Source of the DNA: Prevotellaceae bacterium
Lineage (GTDB): Bacteria; Bacteroidota; Bacteroidia; Bacteroidales; UBA932
Length of the DNA stretch: 9,618 nucleotides
Direction of reading: 5' to 3'
Assembly (NCBI GenBank): GCA_031273485.1
Contig: JAISRS010000086.1
Location: 1 to 9,618 of the forward strand
Positions 1 to 6,446 of the stretch are shown one piece after another. Every line of letters begins with the position of its first letter. The first letter of the stretch is position 1. The notes beneath the pieces are model-generated. The model was not told the origin of the DNA. It made no database searches and saw only the letters and a list, made by a program, of their open reading frames with translations. A program made the position numbers and the translations under genes.

Positions 1-2
1 AG

Positions 3-317
3 GAAGACAGCAACAAAGAAAAAGTGTGCAATGTCGACGATCCATTGACAGAACTGCCTTGGTTGAAAGAAATTATCGATGGATTTCAAAAAGATGCCGA
101 TGCCGGCAATAAACCGCATGCCAGAATATACCGGTGTACGTTCAAAGATGGTACGGGCTTTTTATTGGAAAGATGCGTAACGTGTCCTGATTTTGGCTGT
201 GATCTTATGAATTGTGAAGGAAAATTGTTATGCACAATGTATGGATTGGCAGGAAAAAGTTGCTCTGAGTTTGAGGTGGATTTTGAAAACAAAAAACTTA
301 TTTTTGAAATAAAATAA
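3..317 (+). CDS. Cysteine-rich DUF6970-like protein, 5' end cut off by the window
   Basis: Function unknown. The reading frame is open to the left edge (first complete codon at 3), so the GTG at 24 need not be the start; the acidic, polar residues before it (EDSNKEKV) would fit the linker of a lipoprotein whose signal peptide lies outside the window, but that is inference. The visible part has the pattern I associate with the Bacteroidetes family DUF6970: a DDPLTELPWLKEII block near the start, then ARIYRCTF, then a run of cysteines (RCVTCPDFGCDLMNC, LLCTMYG, KSCSEF). With the cysteine of VCNVDD there are eight cysteines in about 100 residues, which fits an exported protein with disulphides or a bound metal. 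The stop is 12 nt before the M4 protease gene, with no terminator between, so the two may share a transcript. The family assignment is from memory of the pattern. Confidence 0.6.
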   Translation, partial: EDSNKEKVCNVDDPLTELPWLKEIIDGFQKDADAGNKPHARIYRCTFKDGTGFLLERCVTCPDFGCDLMNCEGKLLCTMYGLAGKSCSEFEVDFENKKLIFEIK

Positions 318-329
318 ATTTATATAATT

Positions 330-2813
330 ATGAAACAGAGATTAGTATTATTCAGCATATTTATGCTGACATTATTGTGTCAAACGGTTTATTCTTATGC
401 TCAAGATATTGTAAAATCATCGGATTTGAGAATTGACAAATCGAAATTTTCTTTAAATGATAATAAGACTAAAGAAATACTTCAAACTCAATTTAAACTT
501 TCAAATGATTATGAGTTCAGAACCCAGATAATTAAAGGTGCAAAAGATGAAACTATAGAACACGACGACTTAGGTTATAAACATGAACGTTATGCTCAAT
601 ATTATAAAGGGTTAAAAATTGAGCATTCGGATATTCGTGCGCATTATTTGAACGATTCTTTGGTTTCTATCAATGGAGAATACATTAATCAACAAAATAT
701 TGATGTTTCAATTATTCTTTCGAAAACGGATGCCATACAGAAAGCAAAAGATTATATCGGCGCCAAGAAATATATGTGGGAAGATGAGGCGGCAAACAAT
801 TGGTTGAAAAGTATTAAAAATGACAAATCGGCTTCTTTTTATCCTAATGCCGAGATTGTTATTTGCCAAAATAGTATGAATTTGCACGATACAATGTTGC
901 ATGTTGCATATAAAATTGATATTTATGCAACAGAACCTGTAAGGCACGATTATATTTATGTTGATGCGCAAACCGGACATGTCTTAGCTGTTATTCCAAT
1001 TCTTATAAATGTAGATGGAACAGCCGCAACTCGGTATAGTGGTACATGTACTATATCAACTCAGCAGAATGGGTCAGTGTATCGATTAAGGGATTATAGT
1101 CGAGGAAATGGAATAGAAACATATAACCTAAATCATTCTACTTCAATTTCAAGCACGATTGATTTTACCGATAATAATAATAATTGGACAGCAGCTGAAT
1201 TTCATAATGCAAATAAAGACGACGGCGCTTTAGATGCTCACTGGGGAGCAATGATGACTTATGACTATTTTAAAAATATTCACGGTCGAAACAGCTATGA
1301 CAATAGCAATAGTATTATTAGAAACTATGTTCATTATGGGACGAATTACGAAAATGCAGGATGGGATCAACAATATCATTATATGATATATGGTGACGGA
1401 GGTTCGTATTTTGACATTTTAACGTCATTAGATGTTATTGCCCACGAGATTGGACATGGTGTTTGTCAATATACGGCGAATCTTACATATCAAGGTGAAT
1501 CCGGAGCTATCAATGAAAGTCTAAGCGATATTTGGGGCGCTTGTATAGAAAATTGGGCAACTACAGGTAAGCAAACATGGCTTCTGGGAGAAGATATTGG
1601 TACTCCTATACGCAGTATGTCAAATCCTAATACATACTCTGACCCTGATACATATCAGGGAACTTATTGGGTCAATACGACTTCCGGCTCGGACAATGGC
1701 GGTGTACATACAAACAGTGGCGTAATGAATTATTGGTTTTATCTATTGTCTGTTGGCGGAAGCGGCACAAATGATATTGGAAATGCTTATAATGTAACAG
1801 GTATAGGGATTGATAAGGCGGCAAAGATAGTGTACCGGGCAGAAAGTGTTTATATGACATCAGGAACCAATTTCAATAATGCCAGAGCATATACAATTGC
1901 AGCAGCTACAGATTTATATGGAGCATCGTCGATTGAGATTCCTGCTGTCACAAATGCATGGTATGCTGTTGGTATTGGAAATCAATATCAATATGTCATT
2001 TCCGGTCCCTCCTCAATTTGTCCAAATACCAATGCAACTTTTACCGCTACCAATGCTCCGGCTAATTTCACATGGGGAAAAAGCAGCAATCTCACATTAG
2101 TTTCGAGTTCCGGAAATACGGCGACATTCACTACCTCAAGTACTACAGGCACAGGCTGGGTAAGTATAAAGCAAGGAGGAACAGAATTGGCAAGTCACAG
2201 TTTCGATATAGGTACCAAAGCAGGAAGTATAAGTTTACCACGCGGCATATCTTGTCATTGTACGGTAAGTTCTGTCGTAGCAGGAAATACATATCAGTTT
2301 TTTGCCAGGGGTGTCGATGACTCCGAGGACGTTTTCTGGGAATTAGATCGTCCTGACGGTTACATATCAATACATGTTGGATCAAGTCCTCTTATCAGTT
2401 TTGGTACTGCAGGCATCTACACTTTGCGGATGAGATGGATTGGAGCATGTGGTTACAGTCCATACGTATCTAGAATTATAAACGTAGAAGAGAATTGGGG
2501 TGGATACTCTTATCTCGCCGCCTCCGCCTATCCCAATCCTGTTTCCGATATATTGAACATCGAAATAGAAGAAAATACAGCGGTCATTAGCGACACCGTT
2601 TCTTCCGGCAGGGCGATATCCGGAGCCGTAGCCAAAACATCCGTTTTTGATGTCAGTCTTTATACTATTCTCGGCAGTCGGGTTCGCCGGACTACCGTGC
2701 AAAGCGGCAAAACCACGATTGATGTCTCCGGCTTACCCAATGGCGTTTATATACTGAATATCTCCGACGGCGTCAATGAACCTGTAGTAAAAAAGATTGT
2801 AGTAGCGCATTAA
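330..2813 (+). CDS. Secreted thermolysin-family (M4) zinc metalloprotease with T9SS sorting domain
   Basis: Extracellular neutral metalloprotease, made as a preproenzyme and predicted to leave the cell through the type IX secretion system. A signal peptide covers residues 1-24 (KQR, hydrophobic core, cleavage likely after SYA). The propeptide follows: an FTP-like region at about 60-120 and a PepSY-like region at about 130-225 ending in YVDAQTGHVLAV. The M4 catalytic region runs from about 230 to 552. It holds the HEIGH zinc motif (H372, catalytic E373, H376), the third ligand E396 in NESLSD with D400 four residues on, and H460 in GGVHTNSG, equivalent to thermolysin His231; the spacings H376-E396 and E396-H460 match thermolysin (20 and about 65). 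From about 559 there are Ig/PKD-like modules (GPSSIC), and from YPNP at 734 a type A T9SS C-terminal domain ending PNGVYILNISDG...VKKIVVAH. All catalytic residues are present, so the enzyme looks active. The domain at 734-827 contains about 20 extra residues (750-771), and GC rises sharply toward the 3' end. The natural substrate cannot be read from the sequence. Confidence 0.95.
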   Translation: MKQRLVLFSIFMLTLLCQTVYSYAQDIVKSSDLRIDKSKFSLNDNKTKEILQTQFKLSNDYEFRTQIIKGAKDETIEHDDLGYKHERYAQYYKGLKIEHSDIRAHYLNDSLVSINGEYINQQNIDVSIILSKTDAIQKAKDYIGAKKYMWEDEAANNWLKSIKNDKSASFYPNAEIVICQNSMNLHDTMLHVAYKIDIYATEPVRHDYIYVDAQTGHVLAVIPILINVDGTAATRYSGTCTISTQQNGSVYRLRDYSRGNGIETYNLNHSTSISSTIDFTDNNNNWTAAEFHNANKDDGALDAHWGAMMTYDYFKNIHGRNSYDNSNSIIRNYVHYGTNYENAGWDQQYHYMIYGDGGSYFDILTSLDVIAHEIGHGVCQYTANLTYQGESGAINESLSDIWGACIENWATTGKQTWLLGEDIGTPIRSMSNPNTYSDPDTYQGTYWVNTTSGSDNGGVHTNSGVMNYWFYLLSVGGSGTNDIGNAYNVTGIGIDKAAKIVYRAESVYMTSGTNFNNARAYTIAAATDLYGASSIEIPAVTNAWYAVGIGNQYQYVISGPSSICPNTNATFTATNAPANFTWGKSSNLTLVSSSGNTATFTTSSTTGTGWVSIKQGGTELASHSFDIGTKAGSISLPRGISCHCTVSSVVAGNTYQFFARGVDDSEDVFWELDRPDGYISIHVGSSPLISFGTAGIYTLRMRWIGACGYSPYVSRIINVEENWGGYSYLAASAYPNPVSDILNIEIEENTAVISDTVSSGRAISGAVAKTSVFDVSLYTILGSRVRRTTVQSGKTTIDVSGLPNGVYILNISDGVNEPVVKKIVVAH

Positions 2814-2862
2814 ATAAATAATAATAAATAATCTAATTAATAATTAAATAAATTAAAAAGAC
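2814..2862 (+). other. Extremely A/T-rich spacer and leader before the DUF6261-like gene
   Basis: Of these 49 bases only three are G or C. The stretch consists of repeated TAAATAA and TTAATT-like words and ends AAAAAGAC just before the ATG at 2863. It shows no hairpin terminator for the protease and no TAnnTTTG promoter element. Unstructured, A-rich leaders without a strong Shine-Dalgarno sequence are common upstream of Bacteroidetes genes, so it most likely acts as an open ribosome-loading region; an unrecognised promoter cannot be excluded. Confidence 0.4.
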
Positions 2863-3624
2863 ATGGAAAAAATAGAAAAACTTAAACATTGGTATTTAAG
2901 AAATACGGAATTTACAAGAGCTATTCCGCATCTTGTCGCTATTATCGACAAATACTCTTGCGTAAAACAGCATTTGGGTAACCGTTTTGAGGCGGTGAAA
3001 GGTTTTTTACCCGCTTTGGACAAAATAGAAGTGCAGGAACGCAGCTGGCAGGAAGCCAAAGTTCTTGACGAGGAGGAACGCGCTCGCGATGCTTTCGTAA
3101 ATACCATAATCCGAACCGAGCGAAATTATGCCCGCGTGGTTGTTCCGGGTTACGAAAATGCTTCGGAACTACTTACCGCCCTGTTCGACAAACACGGACG
3201 CGATATTGCCTACGATAGAAATATCGCAGAAACACAACGCATCTACAACCTTACAAAAGATGTGGAACGCACTCCGGGCATGTTGGAGGCTCTGGATGCT
3301 TTGGCGCTAACGCCCGTTTACAATGCCATGAAAGAGGCAAATAAACATTTCGACGAACTGTGGCAACAGCGCAACAAAGATTTTAGCGAAGTTGAACATG
3401 TGGACAGTAAAGCAATACGTGCGGATTGCGGCAAAGCTATAGTCGCTTTATACGAAGGCATAGAATACTGGGCGACGGAGAGCGAAGACGCCGACTGGCA
3501 GCGGTTAATAGCGGAACTTAGTCAGTTGGGAAGTTACTACAACCAACAGATAAAAGCTCGCATAACCCGCCGTAAAAACAAAAAAAGCAGCGAGGACGAA
3601 CCACAGATTCAACCTCCAAGCTAA
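2863..3624 (+). CDS. DUF6261-like protein of unknown function
   Basis: A 253-residue, soluble, predicted mostly helical protein with no signal peptide, membrane segment or recognisable catalytic motif, so probably cytoplasmic. The pattern matches what I recall of the Bacteroidetes family DUF6261: an N-terminal LRNTEF segment (residues 13-18), an ARDAFVNTII helix after an acidic stretch near 75-85, a KHGRDIAYDRNIAET segment near 110-125, an NKHFDELWQQRNK block near 160-172, and an R..C...I..LYEGIEYWA helix near 185-205. The C terminus (KARITRRKNKKSSEDEPQIQPPS) is charged and proline-containing and looks disordered. The ATG at 2863 is the natural start because stop codons fill the frame upstream. 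The gene stands alone: the protease upstream is 49 nt away and unrelated, and downstream is a repeat array. No function is known to me for this family. Confidence 0.75.
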   Translation: MEKIEKLKHWYLRNTEFTRAIPHLVAIIDKYSCVKQHLGNRFEAVKGFLPALDKIEVQERSWQEAKVLDEEERARDAFVNTIIRTERNYARVVVPGYENASELLTALFDKHGRDIAYDRNIAETQRIYNLTKDVERTPGMLEALDALALTPVYNAMKEANKHFDELWQQRNKDFSEVEHVDSKAIRADCGKAIVALYEGIEYWATESEDADWQRLIAELSQLGSYYNQQIKARITRRKNKKSSEDEPQIQPPS

Positions 3625-3646
3625 ACAAAAATATCAAATTGCCCAT

Positions 3647-3692
3647 GGTACCGGAGATTAAAAACATTAAACCGATAAAATACTCCGGTACC
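3647..3692. repeat. 10-bp perfect inverted repeat after the DUF6261-like gene
   Basis: GGTACCGGAG at 3647-3656 is the exact reverse complement of CTCCGGTACC at 3683-3692, with a 26-nt A-rich spacer. It starts 22 nt after the stop codon at 3622-3624. It could fold as a 3'-end hairpin, but no T-run follows on the + strand, so it is not a standard intrinsic terminator in that direction. The spacer (3660-3685) resembles the 41-bp units that follow, so the dyad may instead be part of the decayed left edge of that array. Confidence 0.7.
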
Positions 3693-3966
3693 TTGAGGCA
3701 AAAAACGCATAAAACGGCAAAACTACGCGTTAGATTTGGCAAAAAACGCGTAAACCGGTAAAATTACGCGTTAGATTAGGCAAAAAATGCGTAAAACGGT
3801 AAAACTACGCGTTAGATTTGGCAAAAAACGCGTAAAACGGCAAAACTACGCGTTAGATTAGGCAAAAAATGCGTAAAACGGCAAAACTACGCGTTAGATT
3901 AGGCAAAAAATGTGTAAAACGGCAAACCTGCACGCAGGATTAGGCAAAAAACATTTTAAAATACTC
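3656..3966. repeat. 41-bp tandem array: six units plus decayed edge units
   Basis: Six consecutive units of exactly 41 bp start at 3697, 3738, 3779, 3820, 3861 and 3902, each opening with GGCAAAAAA; a seventh starts at 3943 and diverges after about 10 bp. Units 1-5 differ at only a few positions. Each carries an internal dyad, AACGCGTA then a 12-nt spacer then TACGCGTT, perfect in units 2 and 4 and with one substitution in units 1, 3 and 5. Unit 6 has lost the dyad and instead contains a CCTGC-AC-GCAGG hairpin (3927-3938). Left of the array, 3656-3696 is a degenerate unit sharing AAAAACATT and TAAAATACTC with the right edge (3947-3966). Since 41 is not a multiple of three and no ORF persists through it, the array is non-coding. 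No unique spacers separate the units, so it is not CRISPR. Confidence 0.92.
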
Positions 3967-4052
3967 ATCTCCTGTTTTTAATCCATAACTTTTCATTTAT
4001 CTGCGCGAATCTTTAAAATTTGCGTCTTTTAATAAGTTAGAAAACAGAAAGT
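3967..4052. other. Intergenic stretch without a recognised feature
   Basis: AT-rich sequence between the 41-bp array and the 7-bp repeats. It has pyrimidine-rich patches (CTCCTGTTTTT) and the words CTGCGCGAATC and TTTGCGTC at 3999-4028, which resemble scattered low-complexity intergenic repeats. I find no ORF, promoter or convincing hairpin here. Confidence 0.4.
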
Positions 4053-4091
4053 ACAATTCACAATTCACAATCCATAATTCATAATTCACAA
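4053..4091. repeat. Imperfect 7-bp tandem repeat (ACAATTC / ATAATTC)
   Basis: Five consecutive heptamers read ACAATTC, ACAATTC, ACAATCC, ATAATTC, ATAATTC (4053-4087), followed by a partial ACAA. They lie about 60 bp upstream of the purL -7 element. A two-unit relative (ATAATTC GTAATTC) occurs at 8747-8760 in the metG-gmk gap, so the motif is not unique to this spot. No coding role. Confidence 0.8.
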
Positions 4092-4153
4092 CGAGATATA
4101 AAGTTTTCCGGCATTAAAATATTAAAATAAATGAGTTTTATTATAAAAATCCC

Positions 4154-4161
4154 TATCTTTG
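4154..4161 (+). promoter_or_regulatory. Putative purL promoter, Bacteroidetes -7 element
   Basis: TATCTTTG matches the Bacteroidetes primary sigma factor -7 consensus TAnnTTTG. It lies 21 nt before the ATG of purL, implying a very short leader with transcription starting near 4166-4170. The expected -33 TTTG is poorly matched; only a TTTT run (4136-4139) lies upstream, at short spacing. A palindromic TTTTAT-T-ATAAAA (4136-4148) sits directly upstream and could be an operator or chance in AT-rich DNA. No riboswitch-like structure fits in the leader. Confidence 0.6.
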
Positions 4162-4182
4162 CACGTCTAAATATAGTATAAT

Positions 4183-6402
4183 ATGCAAGAAGTCAATTAC
4201 GAAACAGCTAAAGAACTCGGTATTTTACCGGAAGAATTAGATAGTATAAAAGAAATTTTAGGTCGAATGCCGAATTTCACAGAGTTGAACATCTATTCGG
4301 CAATGTGGTCAGAACATGCTTCATACAAAAATTCCATAAAATGGCTAAAAACCCTGCCCCGAACAGGAAAACATTTATTGGCAGAGGCAGGAAGCGAAAA
4401 CGCAGGATTAGTGGACCTGGGCGAGGGACTGGCTTGTGCCTTTAAAATAGAATCGCACAATCACCCCTGCGCAATTGAACCCTACCAGGGCGCCGCCACA
4501 GGCGTGGGAGGAATCAATCGCGACATTTTTACAATGGGAGCGCGCCCCATCGCACAGCTAAACTCGCTGCGATTCGGAAATCCCGACAGGGAACATAACA
4601 AACGCCTGATGAGAGGCGTCGTGAAAGGCATAGGCGATTATGGCAACTGCTTTGGCGTTCCCGTGGTTGGAGGCGAAGTGTTTTTCGACGAATGTTATAC
4701 TATAAATCCCTTAGTAAACGCAATGTCCGTGGGACTGGTAGAAAAAGGACGCACAATATCGGCAACAGCCAAAGGAGCCGGTAATCCGGTGTATATAGTA
4801 GGCTCGCTCACAGGCAAAGACGGGATTCACGGCACAACCTTCGCCTCGGCGGACATAACGGAAGATTCAGCCGAAGATATTCCATCAATACAGGTAGGCG
4901 ACCCGTTTATGGAAAAACTCCTTCTGGAAGCATCCCTGGAATTGCGCGACAGCGGCGCTCTGGTAGGAATGCAGGATATGGGCGCAGCCGGCATCATCTG
5001 CTCCACCTCCGAAATGTCGGAAAGAGGCGGATGCGGAATGAAAATCGACCTGTCAAAAGTACCTCTCCGTCAAAAAAACATGGACGCCTGGGAAATACTC
5101 CTGTCCGAATCGCAGGAACGAATGTTGGCAGTTGTGGAAAAAGGTAAGGGACACATCGTTGAATCTATTTTCGATAAATGGGATTTGGAATGTTCCATAA
5201 TAGGAGAAGTTATCGACGAAGACAAACTCCTGTTCAGCTACAACGGAGAATTAGTCGCCGAAGTTCCGGCTTCATCCCTGGCTCTGGGCGGAGGCGCTCC
5301 ACAATACGACAGAGAATATAAAAAACCGGCATACATCAAAGAATACGAAAAATTTAACATAAAAAACGTTCCCGAACCGAAAAACCTGAAAGACATAGCG
5401 CTTTTCCTTGTCGGACATCCCAATATAGCTTCAAAAAGATGGGTTTATGAACAGTACGATTCGATGGTGCGCACCGTAAATATGAGTACGAATATCCCGT
5501 CGGACGCAGCCCTTGTGTCGATAAAAGGCTCGGACAAGGCGCTGGCGCTCACGGTGGATTGCAATGCGCGATATGTCAGGGCAAATCCCAAAGTAGGGAC
5601 AATGATTGCAGTTTCGGAAGCAGCGCGTAACGTTGTCTGCTCCGGAGGCGAACCCTGCGGAATAACAAACTGCTTGAACTTCGGAAACCCCTATAATCCC
5701 GAAACCTACTGGCAATTTGTGCAGGCAATAGAAGGAATGGGCGAGGCGTGCAACAAATTCGGAACACCCGTAACAGGCGGAAATGTAAGTTTCTATAATC
5801 AGTCGGAAATAAGCGGAAAAACCGAAGCCGTTTTCCCAACCCCCGTAATAGGAATGTTGGGCATTTTGAAAGATAAAAAATATCAAACCCCATTATCGTT
5901 CCGCCAAAAAGGCGATATGATTTACCTCATCGGACGCTCCCGCAACGATATCGCTTCTTCGGAATACCTCTACAGTTACTGCAAAATAAAAGAATCGCCG
6001 GCGCCCTACTTTGATTTGGATGAAGAATATGACGTCCAAAAAATTATTAAGGAATTAATCGTGTCAAACTTAATTCAAAGCGCGCACGACGTCTCCGACG
6101 GCGGTCTGTTTGTCACCCTGCTCGAATCGGCTATGCCCGAAAACTTTGGCTTTGACGTAACTTCCGACGCCGAAATCAGAACCGACGCGTTTTTGTTCGG
6201 AGAATCCCAGAGCAGAGTAGTGGTATCGGTAACAGCCTCAAAAGAAGCGGCGTTTATTGATTTTACAAGCAAACACGACGTTCCCGTTTCAACGCTGGGA
6301 CATGTAACCAAATCCGAAATAAGAGTGGATGATACCTCCTTCGGATTTATCAGCGACTTTAAGAAAATGTACGATACCGCTTTGGAAGAAATAATGAAAT
6401 AA
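4183..6402 (+). CDS. purL: Phosphoribosylformylglycinamidine synthase II, small-type PurL subunit
   Basis: Catalyses the ATP-dependent amination of FGAR to FGAM in de novo purine synthesis, in the cytoplasm. At 739 residues it is the small PurL, which works in a complex with glutaminase PurQ and PurS, rather than the fused form of about 1,200-1,300 residues with its own glutaminase domain. It has the two-fold AIRS-like architecture: an N-terminal half with SEHASYKNS (43-51, H45), SHNHP (91-95), GAATGVGGINRD (103-114) and MQDMGAAG (263-270), and a C-terminal half with VTGGNVSF (530-537) and AHDVSDGGL (634-642). No glutaminase Cys-His-Glu domain follows; the protein ends at EEIMK with a clean TAA. 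The ATG at 4183 is chosen because the promoter leaves no room for an earlier start. metG follows after 44 nt without a terminator, so they may be co-transcribed. purQ and purS are not in the window and must lie elsewhere for this enzyme to use glutamine. Confidence 0.96.
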   Translation: MQEVNYETAKELGILPEELDSIKEILGRMPNFTELNIYSAMWSEHASYKNSIKWLKTLPRTGKHLLAEAGSENAGLVDLGEGLACAFKIESHNHPCAIEPYQGAATGVGGINRDIFTMGARPIAQLNSLRFGNPDREHNKRLMRGVVKGIGDYGNCFGVPVVGGEVFFDECYTINPLVNAMSVGLVEKGRTISATAKGAGNPVYIVGSLTGKDGIHGTTFASADITEDSAEDIPSIQVGDPFMEKLLLEASLELRDSGALVGMQDMGAAGIICSTSEMSERGGCGMKIDLSKVPLRQKNMDAWEILLSESQERMLAVVEKGKGHIVESIFDKWDLECSIIGEVIDEDKLLFSYNGELVAEVPASSLALGGGAPQYDREYKKPAYIKEYEKFNIKNVPEPKNLKDIALFLVGHPNIASKRWVYEQYDSMVRTVNMSTNIPSDAALVSIKGSDKALALTVDCNARYVRANPKVGTMIAVSEAARNVVCSGGEPCGITNCLNFGNPYNPETYWQFVQAIEGMGEACNKFGTPVTGGNVSFYNQSEISGKTEAVFPTPVIGMLGILKDKKYQTPLSFRQKGDMIYLIGRSRNDIASSEYLYSYCKIKESPAPYFDLDEEYDVQKIIKELIVSNLIQSAHDVSDGGLFVTLLESAMPENFGFDVTSDAEIRTDAFLFGESQSRVVVSVTASKEAAFIDFTSKHDVPVSTLGHVTKSEIRVDDTSFGFISDFKKMYDTALEEIMK

Positions 6403-6446
6403 AACAAATTGATAAAGGGAACAAGAATTAATAACCTCAATATAAA

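Noticed and set aside
24..26. GTG start for the first gene
   Set aside because: The frame is open to the window edge and the residues before it look like a natural continuation, so the true start is probably outside.
3697..3952. CRISPR array
   Set aside because: The 41-bp units are directly contiguous and have no unique spacers; no cas gene is present.
4094..4182. Purine riboswitch upstream of purL
   Set aside because: The predicted transcript start leaves a leader of under 20 nt and no conserved purine or PRPP aptamer pattern is visible.
5431..5886. 151-residue ORF on the minus strand
   Set aside because: It lies entirely inside purL, antisense to well-conserved PurL motifs, and its translation has no domain-like pattern.
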